DNA from: Clostridium collagenovorans DSM 3089
GTDB taxonomy: Bacteria; Bacillota; Clostridia; Clostridiales; Clostridiaceae
Direction of reading: 5' to 3'
Assembly (NCBI RefSeq): GCF_900130005.1
Contig: NZ_FQXP01000009.1
Span: forward strand, 94,391 to 158,390
Length of the DNA stretch: 64,000 nucleotides
Below, one piece after another: positions 26,858-35,195 of the stretch (its first letter is position 1; each line of letters starts with the position of its first letter). The notes below the pieces were generated by a model, which worked only from the letters and a program-made list of their open reading frames with translations, was not told where the DNA came from and searched no databases. Made by a program: the position numbers and the translations under genes.

Positions 26858-28183
26858 ATGTATCATTCAGCTAAAAAAACTAAATATTTTACTATGATCT
26901 TAGCTTTTTTTATGGCTCTATGTTTTTTTAACTTCACTAAGGTTTATGCAGAACCCGTAGAAGTAACTGCTGATGGAGCTGTGTTAATTGATGAACTTAC
27001 AGGGGAAGTCTTATATGATAAAAATAAAGATGAGCAATTTCCTCCTGCTTCAACAACTAAGATAATGACTGCCTTACTAGTATTAGAAAAATGTAATTTA
27101 GATGACTTAGTAACTGTATGTAAGGAATGTGAACCTGTTGAAGGATCAAAAATTTATATCTTTGAAGATGAGCAAATGACAGTAAGAGATTTGCTACATG
27201 CTTTAATGAAGGTTTCTGCTAATGACGCTGCTATAGCCTTAGCAAAACATATAAGTGGAAGTACAGAAGATTTCGCAAAGCTTATGACTGAAAGAGCAAA
27301 GGAACTTGGATGTAAAAACACTACATTTAAAAATCCTCATGGTTTATATCAAGAGGGACATGTTACAACTGCATATGATCTTTCTTTAATAATGAGAGAA
27401 TTGATGAAACAGCCAAATTTTAAAGAAATAGCTTCTAGCTATTCTTATGAAATTCAACCTACAAATAAATGTAATGAAGTTAGACCTCTTTGGAACCAAA
27501 ACTATTTATTGTACCCAGAGAATCCTCTTTATTACAAATATGCAGAGGCTGGTAAGACAGGCTATACCGATGAATCATTACATAGTTATGTAGCAAGTGC
27601 TAAAAAAGATGGTACAAGATTAATAGCAGCTTTCTTACATGATGGTAAAAAAACCTTCTTTAAGGATGCTAAAAATCTTTTCGAATATGGCTTTAATAAT
27701 TTCGATGTAGTTAAAGCTATTTCTAAGGATCAAGTACTTGGAGAGTGTGCACTTAAAGATAATTCATCAACTATTCCTTTAGTTGCAAAAAATGATTTAT
27801 ATGTAGTTAAAAACTTAAGCTCCGATAAAGAGATAAGTGATATTAAATTAAGCACTGAAGAAATAACTTTTGGAAAAGAGGCTATTGCAAAGGGTACTAA
27901 ACTTAAAACTGCATCAGTATCTTATAACGGTGAAACCTTTAATGTCGATGTAATATCAGCTGCAGATTATGTACCTCCTGTATTGACCTTTAAAGATAAG
28001 CTTAAGGACTTTACCAAGACAAATACCTTTATTTTAATTATAGGTGGGATTTTAGTATTATTCTTATTATTTATTTTACTTATTTTTAGAATCCGTAGTA
28101 TTCGTAAAAAAAGAAGGTTAATGAGAAAATACAATCTTCATGTTTCATCACCTAATTTATATCGTTCTAATAAAAGAAAATAA
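26858..28183 (+). CDS. dacF: D-alanyl-D-alanine carboxypeptidase (PBP5-like, S11)
   Basis: A low-molecular-mass penicillin-binding protein that trims the terminal D-Ala of peptidoglycan stem peptides. The 441-residue sequence has a signal peptide (1-31, ending VYA), and S11 catalytic motifs STTK (Ser65, Lys68), SAN (120-122) and KTG (233-235, AGKTGYT). A C-terminal PBP5-like beta domain follows, then a membrane helix (about 390-412) and a basic tail. The ATG is preceded by GGGAGGA. Sporulation-linked DacF and vegetative DacA cannot be separated by sequence alone here. Confidence 0.93.
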   Translation: MYHSAKKTKYFTMILAFFMALCFFNFTKVYAEPVEVTADGAVLIDELTGEVLYDKNKDEQFPPASTTKIMTALLVLEKCNLDDLVTVCKECEPVEGSKIYIFEDEQMTVRDLLHALMKVSANDAAIALAKHISGSTEDFAKLMTERAKELGCKNTTFKNPHGLYQEGHVTTAYDLSLIMRELMKQPNFKEIASSYSYEIQPTNKCNEVRPLWNQNYLLYPENPLYYKYAEAGKTGYTDESLHSYVASAKKDGTRLIAAFLHDGKKTFFKDAKNLFEYGFNNFDVVKAISKDQVLGECALKDNSSTIPLVAKNDLYVVKNLSSDKEISDIKLSTEEITFGKEAIAKGTKLKTASVSYNGETFNVDVISAADYVPPVLTFKDKLKDFTKTNTFILIIGGILVLFLLFILLIFRIRSIRKKRRLMRKYNLHVSSPNLYRSNKRK

Positions 28184-28196
28184 TATATAATTAATA

Positions 28197-28250
28197 AAAG
28201 TCGCTAATTATTAAATTGCTTTAAGCATAAACTTTAATATTAGCGACTTT
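28197..28250. terminator. Shared terminator between convergent genes
   Basis: AAAGTCGCTAAT and ATTAGCGACTTT form a perfect 12-bp stem around a loop of about 30 nt. It lies between the convergent carboxypeptidase (+) and pseudouridine synthase (-) genes and can serve both. Confidence 0.8.
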
Positions 28251-28252
28251 CT

Positions 28253-29149
28253 TTATTTCAAATAATTCTCTATTAAATTCTTCATATCTTCTGGTAAATC
28301 ACATTGTAGTTCTAGTTTTTCACGTGTTTTAGGATGAAGTATTTCTAATCTGTATGCATGTAAGGCCTGCCTATCTATAAGTTCTTTCTCTTCCTCTCCA
28401 TATAAAACATCTCCAAAGATAGGATGCCCTAAGTGACTTAAATGAACTCTAATTTGATGTGTTCTTCCTGTCTCCAATCTAAGTCTTACTAAATCTCCCT
28501 TTGGATAACTTTCTAAAACTTCATAATGCGTTATGCTTCTTTGCCCCTCTTCAAGAACCTCTCTTTTAATAGAATCCTCTGTTCTTCTTCCTATTGGCAA
28601 ATCAATTGTTCCTGACTTATTTTCTAAATTACCATGAATTATAGCTAGATATTCTTTTACAACCTTATTTTCTTGCATATCTCTTGATAAAACCATGTGA
28701 GCATGTTGATTTTTTCCAATCATAATCAAGCCTGAGGTATCCATATCAAGTCTGCTTACTAATCTAACTATGCAATTTTGATTGGTTTCTTTAAAGTGAT
28801 ACATTAAGCCATTAGCTAAAGTACCATAGGGATGACTTTTAGTTGGATGAACCACCATATTCGGACTCTTATTCACCACAATTAAATCCATATCCTCAAA
28901 GACTATATCTAACTCCATAGGTTCTGGCATTATATTTTGACTTTCCTCTTTTGTTATATTAAAAGATATCTCATCGCCTAATTTCACTATATAATTTAGT
29001 TTTTCAACCTTACCATTTACCTTAATACGTTTTTGAATTCCCGCACTTTTTATCATTCTACTTGAAAGATTTTCATAGTGCTTTAAATAATCTCTTAATT
29101 TAAGATTATCATATTGCTCCTTAACCCTATATAAAAGGTTATTTTCCAT
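28253..29149 (-). CDS. RluA/RluD-family RNA pseudouridine synthase
   Basis: The enzyme isomerises specific uridines in rRNA or tRNA. Its 298 residues hold an N-terminal S4 RNA-binding domain (about 15-85) and the catalytic domain with RLVSRLDMDTSGLIMIGKN, whose Asp in RLDxxTSG is the nucleophile. GRTHQIRVHLSHLGHPIFGD is the second conserved block. Many clostridia have several paralogues, so the target position is not assigned. GAGGTGG precedes the ATG. Confidence 0.93.
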   Translation of the reverse strand: MENNLLYRVKEQYDNLKLRDYLKHYENLSSRMIKSAGIQKRIKVNGKVEKLNYIVKLGDEISFNITKEESQNIMPEPMELDIVFEDMDLIVVNKSPNMVVHPTKSHPYGTLANGLMYHFKETNQNCIVRLVSRLDMDTSGLIMIGKNQHAHMVLSRDMQENKVVKEYLAIIHGNLENKSGTIDLPIGRRTEDSIKREVLEEGQRSITHYEVLESYPKGDLVRLRLETGRTHQIRVHLSHLGHPIFGDVLYGEEEKELIDRQALHAYRLEILHPKTREKLELQCDLPEDMKNLIENYLK

Positions 29150-29186
29150 CTGTCCACCTCTTCTTTATCTATCTAAACATATTTTC

Positions 29187-29696
29187 TTATTTAACTTCTT
29201 CCTTATCGCATTCTGATATTTCTGAATTCTCTTCATGAGCTTCCTCACATTCTTCTATATCCTTTACTTTACAACATTCTTTTTCTTCACATTCATCTTC
29301 AAAGCATTCAGCATCTTCAATGTTTATTCCCTTACATTTAGCTACCTTTGCTAATAATTCTTCTTTGTAATCATCCTCATTTAAAGCTTCACAAACAGGA
29401 ATTACAATTTCTAGGTAATCTATAAGTAGTTTATCATATCCATATATTTTCTCACATATTCTAATAGCTTCTTTACCATACTCTAAAGCCTCTTTATCAT
29501 GTCCAAGCTTATGATTTATAGCTATAAGATTATATAATACCTTAGCAACATTTACATGATCCTTATTAAATACCTTTAATACTGTCTCATATGACTTATT
29601 TGCATATACTAATGCCTCATCATAACTTCCAGCTGTATATAGCTTTACAGTCTTTGTACATTGTCTTATCCATTTAAATTGTTCTATTAGTTTCAT
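29187..29696 (-). CDS. TPR-repeat protein with acidic Cys-rich tail
   Basis: A 169-residue soluble protein. Residues 10-110 form helical tetratricopeptide repeats (YTAGSYDEALVYANKSYETV, KLGHDKEALEYGKEAIRI), which mediate protein contacts. The last 45 residues are mostly Glu, Asp and Cys (seven Cys), an unusual tail that might bind metal. Function is unknown. AGGGGGA precedes the ATG. It ends 37 bp before the pseudouridine synthase gene on the same strand and may be co-transcribed with it. Confidence 0.8.
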   Translation of the reverse strand: MKLIEQFKWIRQCTKTVKLYTAGSYDEALVYANKSYETVLKVFNKDHVNVAKVLYNLIAINHKLGHDKEALEYGKEAIRICEKIYGYDKLLIDYLEIVIPVCEALNEDDYKEELLAKVAKCKGINIEDAECFEDECEEKECCKVKDIEECEEAHEENSEISECDKEEVK

Positions 29697-29924
29697 AAAT
29701 ATTAAGTCCCCCTAAGTTTTAATTATTATGTACTATTTTAAATATATTATATTAAATATTTTAAACTCTTCCCTTATGTATAATTTATTAAATATTCACT
29801 CTTTTATTAAGATATGTATTAGCTCTACTTATTAGAATATATCTTATAATAAAGAGTTTACAATTTAATTATATTTTAATCCCCATTATTAAATATAATT
29901 AAATGTAAATTAAAAATTATATAT

Positions 29925-30191
29925 CTCTAAATACATTTAAATTTAAATCTTTAAAGTTTCACACTTAAAAATACACTTAAATGTAAATCCTCAAAGCATC
30001 ATATTCTAAGATATACTTCAATATAATTCTTAAAAGGTATATACTTGAAAATACGCTTAAATATAAATTCTTAAGGTATCATATTCTACTACACTCTTAA
30101 AAATAAATTTTAAGAATTACGCACTTTTAAATACGCTTAAATGCAAATTCTCAAAGTTTCAAACTTAAGTGTAAATCCTCAAAGTTATATA
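29925..30191. repeat. Degenerate tandem array, ~40-bp unit x 7
   Basis: Seven related units start near 29925, 29964, 30006, 30044, 30086, 30124 and 30164. Each has a CTTAAAAATACRCTTAAAT core followed by AAATCCTCAAAG or similar. Spacings alternate about 42 and 38 bp, suggesting an 80-bp higher-order unit. The array fills most of the gap between ridA and the TPR gene and has no open frame. The rest of 29697-29924 is AT-rich and empty. Confidence 0.75.
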
Positions 30192-30211
30192 TTTTAAAAT
30201 GTATTTACATA

Positions 30212-30233
30212 AACCCCGAGTTTCCTCGGGGTT
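30212..30233 (-). terminator. Hairpin after ridA
   Basis: AACCCCGAG-gaaa-CTCGGGGTT (minus strand) is a GC-rich 9-bp stem with a GNRA loop, 14 bp past the ridA stop. The T tail is weak but the stem is strong. Confidence 0.75.
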
Positions 30234-30246
30234 ATAAGTACTTATA

Positions 30247-30627
30247 TTAAACTAAAGCAATTGCTTCTATTTCTAATTTAGCATCCATTGGTAGCTTAGC
30301 TACTTGAACACAAGATCTTGCTGGGTAATTTTCAGTAAAATATTGAGCATAAACTTCGTTTATTGCTGCGAAATCATTAAGGTCTTTAACAAATACTAAT
30401 GTTTTAACAACTTTGTCTAAAGAAGTACCAGCTGATTCTAAAATAGCTTTAACATTCTCTAAAGATTGTTTAGCAGCTTCTTTAACGTCATCTTTTACTA
30501 ACTCACCTGTAGCAGGATTAATTGGAAGCTGTCCTGAAGTATAAACTAGATTTCCTATCTTTGTTCCTTGAGAATATGGTCCAATAGCACTTGGTGCTTT
30601 TTCAGTGTTTATAATTTCTTTTTGCAT
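30247..30627 (-). CDS. ridA: RidA family enamine/imine deaminase
   Basis: RidA hydrolyses reactive 2-aminoacrylate and related enamines released by PLP enzymes, protecting them from damage. The 126-residue length and the motifs KAPSAIGPYSQG, YTSGQLPINPATGE and PARSCVQVAKLPMDAKLEIEAIA (Arg binding the substrate carboxylate, Glu near the end) are typical. GGAGGC precedes the ATG. It is a single-gene unit ending in the hairpin at 30212-30233. Confidence 0.96.
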   Translation of the reverse strand: MQKEIINTEKAPSAIGPYSQGTKIGNLVYTSGQLPINPATGELVKDDVKEAAKQSLENVKAILESAGTSLDKVVKTLVFVKDLNDFAAINEVYAQYFTENYPARSCVQVAKLPMDAKLEIEAIALV

Positions 30628-30785
30628 ATGTCATGCCTCCTAAATTTAATTTTATCTAGTCCTTATTATAGCTCTATTTTCTAAAACTATTATTAAACTA
30701 GAAAGAAAATATTACCCTTAGGGTATGATCTCATTTATATTATATCACAGCATATCCAAATATTTAATTATACAGAAAGTTTATA

Positions 30786-31361
30786 CTATTTATTTTTTCT
30801 ATTAAGCAACAAATAATTCCTTGAATCGATTGTTTTAGTGTGTAATAAGTTACCACTTTTCATAACAAAGGAAATAGTTGAATCAAAAGCAAATATAATG
30901 GCCTCATCTAAATCTTCATAAGCAAGAGTTCTTGCCTTTTCAACTCCCGGAAAATCTCTTCCAGGTTCTATGAAATCAGCTATAAACACTATCTTTTCTA
31001 AAAGCGTCATATTTTCTCTTCCTGTAACATGATACTTAATAGCACTTAAAACTTCCTCATCTTCTATTCCAAATACTTCTCTTGCAACATATTCTCCAGC
31101 ATAGCCATGCATCAAAGGAGGCCAATGCTGTACTACCACATCTATCTCTTCACCATTATCTTTTAAAATCTGTAATATTTTTTCGCTTTCCATATACTTT
31201 GCACAATCATGAGTAAGCCCTGCAAGTTCTGCCTTTTCTTCATTCGCACCATAAAGCTTTGCAAGTTTTTTAGAAGTTTTGCTTACCCCAATACAATGAT
31301 TGTATCTATTCTCATTTAAGCTACTTTTTAAATATTCCTTAATTTCTTCATTACTCCACAT
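30786..31361 (-). CDS. yqeK: YqeK, HD-domain Ap4A hydrolase
   Basis: YqeK-type proteins are iron-dependent HD phosphohydrolases that split diadenosine tetraphosphate into two ADP. The 191-residue protein has the HD motif LTHDCAKYM (His51-Asp52) with His22 upstream, HWPPLMHGYAGEYVA, and AIKYHVTGRENMT. The frame extends to 31385, but AGGGGGAT is spaced for ATG 31361, which overlaps the end of nadD by 11 bp. The nadD-yqeK pairing is conserved in Firmicutes. Confidence 0.93.
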   Translation of the reverse strand: MWSNEEIKEYLKSSLNENRYNHCIGVSKTSKKLAKLYGANEEKAELAGLTHDCAKYMESEKILQILKDNGEEIDVVVQHWPPLMHGYAGEYVAREVFGIEDEEVLSAIKYHVTGRENMTLLEKIVFIADFIEPGRDFPGVEKARTLAYEDLDEAIIFAFDSTISFVMKSGNLLHTKTIDSRNYLLLNRKNK

Positions 31362-31971
31362 TATTAATCCCCCTATACAATCCAAGTTCCTTTATAATAT
31401 TGTCCACACCACTTGGAAGTAAATAACTTACTTCTTTATCCGCAGCTATTCTATTACGAATGTTTGTGGAAGATATTTCGAGAAAAGGAGTATTTAAGAC
31501 AATAATCTTAGTGTTGTATTTTTTCTCTATATATTCTTTCCTAACTTGTATTTCATCTTCTGAAAATCCTAATCTATTAAAAACTACAAGAGTACATAAT
31601 CCTAATAGTTCCTTAACATTTTTCCATGTATCTATGTAAAATAAACAATCTGCTCCAGTGATAAAATGCCACTGAACCTCAGGTTGAACCTTTGAAAAAT
31701 GAAGTAAAGTCTTATATGTATAACTTATTCCCTCTTCTCTTACTTCATAATAGTCTAGGCTAAACCTTTTTTCGTGCCGTATAGCCATCAAGACCATTTC
31801 ACATCTTAATGTTGCATTAGTTATCTTTTTAATACTTTTATGCGGAGGATCTCCTGCTGGCATAAAAATTATTTCGTCAAGATTTAATCTTTCTAGAGAT
31901 TCATATGCTATATTTAAATGTCCATTATGTATAGGATCAAAAGTTCCACCAAAAATAGCTTTTCTCACCAT
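31351..31971 (-). CDS. nadD: Nicotinate-nucleotide adenylyltransferase
   Basis: NadD makes deamido-NAD from nicotinate mononucleotide and ATP in NAD synthesis. The 206-residue protein has the nucleotidyltransferase motif GGTFDPIHNGHL (about 8-19) and the C-terminal ISSTNIR motif. ATG 31971 is preceded by AAGGATG at correct spacing, so it was chosen over ATG 31980. It overlaps yqeK by 11 bp. Confidence 0.97.
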   Translation of the reverse strand: MVRKAIFGGTFDPIHNGHLNIAYESLERLNLDEIIFMPAGDPPHKSIKKITNATLRCEMVLMAIRHEKRFSLDYYEVREEGISYTYKTLLHFSKVQPEVQWHFITGADCLFYIDTWKNVKELLGLCTLVVFNRLGFSEDEIQVRKEYIEKKYNTKIIVLNTPFLEISSTNIRNRIAADKEVSYLLPSGVDNIIKELGLYRGINNVE

Positions 31972-32330
31972 GAATATCATCCTTATTTTAAAATTTATAT
32001 TTCTATATATAAACCCTTGTTTATATAAGTTTCAATAAAAACCTTCCTAATATTTTGCTTAATTTTAATATTAAATAAATATAGATATAGTCCTTAATAT
32101 TCAATGCTTATAAAATGTATTTTATAATATATACAATCAAAGCTTCTTACTTCTTTAAAAGTAAACCTATAAAAATTTTATACTTATTATGAAACCTAAC
32201 CTAAAAATATATCTTAACCTTATTTAATAAAAAACTTTCTCTTAAATTCTTTATATAGAAAAGTTCTACATAAGCATTAAGCTTTAGATTTATTATCTAA
32301 AGCTTAATATTATATATTATTCTAATTCTA
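31972..32330. other. Non-coding gap between nadD and yhbY
   Basis: A 359-bp AT-rich gap. A 13-bp stem TTAAGCTTTAGAT / ATCTAAAGCTTAA (about 32278-32309) follows the yhbY stop and may terminate the ribosomal/obg operon, although its T tail is poor. No gene is seen; the nadD promoter should lie here but was not pinned down. Confidence 0.5.
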
Positions 32331-32618
32331 TTATAATTCTATTACAGGTTTTTTTGAAGACTTTCTATATATAACAAACTTGTTTCCGATTGCTTGAACC
32401 CCTTCACATCCTAATTCTTCACAAATCATATCACTAGCTTCTCTAGCCTCTAACCCGCTGTTATTTAAAACACTTATTTTTATTAATTCTCTTTTTTCTA
32501 AAGCATTACTCACTTGCTCTAAGAAAGTTTCGTCTACCCCATTTTTACCTATCTGGAATATAGCGTCTATACCATTAGCTAGTGATCTTAATTGTGCACG
32601 TTGTTTTGATGTTATCAT
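32331..32618 (-). CDS. yhbY: YhbY family RNA-binding protein
   Basis: A CRS1-YhbY (CRM) domain protein that associates with the 50S subunit during assembly. The 95-residue product contains the GxxG-like loop region FQIGKNG and KREL. It starts 16 bp after obgE in the same operon, consistent with a ribosome-assembly role. Confidence 0.93.
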   Translation of the reverse strand: MITSKQRAQLRSLANGIDAIFQIGKNGVDETFLEQVSNALEKRELIKISVLNNSGLEAREASDMICEELGCEGVQAIGNKFVIYRKSSKKPVIEL

Positions 32619-32633
32619 CTTGTTCCTCCTAAA

Positions 32634-33911
32634 TTATAATAAATACTCAAATTCAAAGTCATTTAATCTTACTATTTCTCCATCTTGTATTCCTAATTCT
32701 CTTAACTCATCAAAGATACCTTTGTTAGTAAGAACCTTATGAACATATCTTAAAGAATCTGGCTCATTAACATTTACTGCATGAAGTAATCTATCTACGA
32801 AGCTACCTGTAACTTCAAATACTCCATCTTCAGCTCTTCCAATTGTGTAAGTGAATTTCTTCTCTTCTTCCACAAATCTATCTTCTTCCTTAATTTCAAG
32901 TTCTGTAACAGGGATCTTAGATAGCATTTCTGCAGCTTCCTTCATTAACTCCGGAACACCTTCGTTAGTAGCAGCAGAAATCTTAAATATCTTATTGAAA
33001 CCTAATTTCTCCATTTCAGCCTTGAAAGTCTCAAAATATTCCTCATCATATAGCATATCGCTCTTATTAGCAGCTATTATTTGAGGTCTATCCCAAAGCT
33101 TAACACTGTATTGCTTAAGTTCTTCGTTAATCTTCTTAACGTCCTCTATAGCATCTCTTCCTTCAACACCTGAAATATCAACTACATGAATAAGTAATCT
33201 AGTTCGTTCAATATGTCTTAAGAATTCTAATCCTAAACCAACACCCTCTGCTGCACCTTCAATGATACCTGGGATATCTGCAATTACAAAACTTTCAATT
33301 CCAGGCATAGCTACAACACCTAAGTTAGGTTTTAAAGTTGTAAAGTGATAGTTGGCAATCTTAGGTTTAGCCTTTGAAACCATAGAAAGTAAAGTTGATT
33401 TACCTACATTAGGGAAACCTAATAATCCAACATCAGCAAGTAATTTTAACTCTAAACGTATGTATCTTTCTTCTCCTGGCATACCTGGCTCAGCAAAACC
33501 TGGTGCCTGTCTTGTAGGTGTTGCAAACTTAGCGTTTCCTTTACCACCCTTACCACCTTTAGTAACTACAAAAGAATCATCTTTATGAGCTAAGTCAGCC
33601 ATTATTTTTCCGCTTTCTTCATCTCTAATAACTGTACCCATAGGTACCTTAACTATTAAAGTTTCTCCATCTTTACCATAGCATTTGGATCTTCCACCGT
33701 TCTCACCTTTTCCTGCTACGTATTTTCTTTTATAAGTAAAGTCCATAAGTGTTGTCATGTTAGGATCTACAACTAACTTAACACTTCCTCCTCTACCTCC
33801 ATCACCACCGTCTGGTCCACCAAGATCAACGTATTTCTCTCTTCTAAAAGAAATAGCTCCGTCTCCACCGTCACCAGACTTAACAAATATTTTCGCTTTA
33901 TCTATAAACAT
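32634..33911 (-). CDS. obgE: GTPase ObgE/CgtA
   Basis: Obg is an essential GTPase for 50S assembly and stress control. The 425-residue protein has the Gly-rich Obg fold (1-158, with many GG repeats such as GGPDGGDGGRGGS), the GTPase domain with GFPNVGKST, DIPGIIEGA and NKSD, and a C-terminal OCT domain (about 345-425) as in other Gram-positive Obg proteins. It lies downstream of rpmA, separated by a terminator. Confidence 0.98.
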   Translation of the reverse strand: MFIDKAKIFVKSGDGGDGAISFRREKYVDLGGPDGGDGGRGGSVKLVVDPNMTTLMDFTYKRKYVAGKGENGGRSKCYGKDGETLIVKVPMGTVIRDEESGKIMADLAHKDDSFVVTKGGKGGKGNAKFATPTRQAPGFAEPGMPGEERYIRLELKLLADVGLLGFPNVGKSTLLSMVSKAKPKIANYHFTTLKPNLGVVAMPGIESFVIADIPGIIEGAAEGVGLGLEFLRHIERTRLLIHVVDISGVEGRDAIEDVKKINEELKQYSVKLWDRPQIIAANKSDMLYDEEYFETFKAEMEKLGFNKIFKISAATNEGVPELMKEAAEMLSKIPVTELEIKEEDRFVEEEKKFTYTIGRAEDGVFEVTGSFVDRLLHAVNVNEPDSLRYVHKVLTNKGIFDELRELGIQDGEIVRLNDFEFEYLL

Positions 33912-34074
33912 AAATTCTCACCCTACCTTATTTACGAAATTTAAATTGCATATATATTTATGATTGAACATAAATACCAAAAGTATACTTCTATTATATA
34001 TGTATTTAAATCATTGTGTCTTCAATTAATTCTGAATAGAGGTTGTATGTCATTTTAAAAAGTTTTGTAATTTT

Positions 34075-34103
34075 AAAAAAGCACCCGAAAACGGGTGCCT
34101 TTT
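34075..34103 (-). terminator. Terminator after rpmA
   Basis: GGCACCCG-TTTT-CGGGTGC (minus strand) is followed by TTTTTTAAAATT. It lies 12 bp past the rpmA stop, so obgE is mostly transcribed by read-through or its own promoter. Confidence 0.9.
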
Positions 34104-34114
34104 AAGCATTAATA

Positions 34115-34414
34115 TTACTCTGCAACGATTTCGATCTCTACAGGGTAAACACTTGCTCTTTTTTTATCTTTACCGAACTTCTCGAACTTTAATACTCCAT
34201 CAACTTTAGCGAAAAGAGTGTCATCTCCACCTTTTCCTACGTTTAAACCTGGATGAATTTTTGTTCCTCTTTGTCTTACAAGAATGTTTCCTGCAAGTAC
34301 AAATTGACCATCAGCACGCTTAGCACCAAGTCTCTTAGATTCAGAATCTCTTCCGTTCTTTGAGCTACCTACCCCTTTTTTGTGGGCAAATAACTGAAGA
34401 TTCATTGTTAGCAT
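34115..34414 (-). CDS. rpmA: 50S ribosomal protein L27 with cleavable N-terminal extension
   Basis: L27 reaches the peptidyl transferase centre. The Firmicute form carries an N-terminal extension that Prp removes. Here the product starts MLTMNLQLFA followed by HKKGVGSSKNG, fitting cleavage after Phe-Ala. The start was set to ATG 34414 because AGGAGGTG is too close to the ATG at 34420 and Bacillus L27 starts with a similar MLxxxLQFFA. 99 residues. The prp gene lies immediately upstream. Confidence 0.97.
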   Translation of the reverse strand: MLTMNLQLFAHKKGVGSSKNGRDSESKRLGAKRADGQFVLAGNILVRQRGTKIHPGLNVGKGGDDTLFAKVDGVLKFEKFGKDKKRASVYPVEIEIVAE

Positions 34415-34419
34415 AGTCA

Positions 34420-34746
34420 TTACACCTCCTCTTCCTTTACTACTACGTAATCATCGTATTCTATTTCTACACTTTTCAAACCTAAAAGCATAGTCTCCAT
34501 TAATATTTGACAGTCATCTATGTCTTCCACTGAAAAACCTCTAAGATCAAGACTTAAAAAACCATGTTTAACAGTAGGTTTTATCTTTTTCTTTAATACC
34601 CCTGCTATACCATTAACTATTGTCAATGATATTGCAGAAATTGCGGCACAAACTATGTCGCTACCTTCCTCAGCATATCCAGAATGTCCATCTATATTGA
34701 ACGATACTATCTTACTATTTTGTCTTCTAAATGTAATCTCTGTCAT
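34420..34746 (-). CDS. prp: Ribosomal-processing cysteine protease Prp
   Basis: Prp (formerly YsxB) cleaves the N-terminal extension of L27. The 108-residue protein has the catalytic pair in GHSGYAEEGSDIVCAAIS (His21, Cys33). It lies between rplU and rpmA, the standard Firmicute order, and its stop codon overlaps the region before the L27 start. Confidence 0.96.
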   Translation of the reverse strand: MTEITFRRQNSKIVSFNIDGHSGYAEEGSDIVCAAISAISLTIVNGIAGVLKKKIKPTVKHGFLSLDLRGFSVEDIDDCQILMETMLLGLKSVEIEYDDYVVVKEEEV

Positions 34747-34757
34747 AACAATATGTA

Positions 34758-35069
34758 TTATGCTTCGATTTTTTCGATTTGAAGTTTAGTGTAAGGTTGT
34801 CTATGACCATTCTTCTTTCTGTAATCTTTTTTAGGTTTGTATCTAAATACTATAACCTTCTTAGCTTTTCCTTGTTCTAAAACTTTAGCAACAACTTTAG
34901 CTCCCTCAACTACAGGTTTTCCAACAACTAAACCTTCTTCTTTACTTAATGCAAGAACTTCATTTAATTCTACAGTAGAATCAACATCAGCGCTCATTTT
35001 TTCAACGTATATTACGTCTCCTTCTTGAACTCTGTATTGTTTACCACCAGTTGCGATTATTGCGTACAC
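34758..35069 (-). CDS. rplU: 50S ribosomal protein L21
   Basis: L21 binds 23S rRNA together with L20. The 103-residue product starts (GTG) VYAIIATGGKQYRVQEGD and ends with the basic stretch KPKKDYRKKNGHRQPYTKLQI. GTG 35069 is 8 nt after GGAGG; the in-frame GTG at 35078 lies inside the Shine-Dalgarno site and is less likely. It is the first gene of rplU-prp-rpmA. Confidence 0.97.
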   Translation of the reverse strand: MYAIIATGGKQYRVQEGDVIYVEKMSADVDSTVELNEVLALSKEEGLVVGKPVVEGAKVVAKVLEQGKAKKVIVFRYKPKKDYRKKNGHRQPYTKLQIEKIEA

Positions 35070-35075
35070 TGAAAG

Positions 35076-35156
35076 CACCTCCTCTATCCAATCTCGCCAC
35101 TAAGGTACACCTATAAAAAGTGATTTAAAACCCTTTGTGTGCGGCCTACAAAGGCT
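35076..35156 (-). ncRNA. L21 leader, cis-regulatory RNA of rplU
   Basis: On the minus strand the 5' leader begins after the promoter with a stem CCTTTGTaggccgcACACAAAGG-like hairpin, followed by GTTTTAAATCACTTTTTATAGG and TGGCGAGATTGG, then AGAGGAGG. This arrangement matches my recollection of the Firmicute L21 leader, thought to let a ribosomal protein control the operon. Identification by an Rfam covariance search would settle it. Confidence 0.8.
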
Positions 35157-35185
35157 ATTGTACCATAATGATTATTCCTTGTAAA
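35157..35185 (-). promoter_or_regulatory. Sigma-A promoter of rplU-prp-rpmA
   Basis: On the minus strand, TTTACA (35185-35180), a 17-bp spacer and TACAAT (35162-35157), just past the rng stop. Confidence 0.88.
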
Positions 35186-35195
35186 GATTTTATTT

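Noticed and set aside
29925..30191. CRISPR array
   Set aside because: Units are degenerate and contiguous with no unique spacers, and no cas gene is present.
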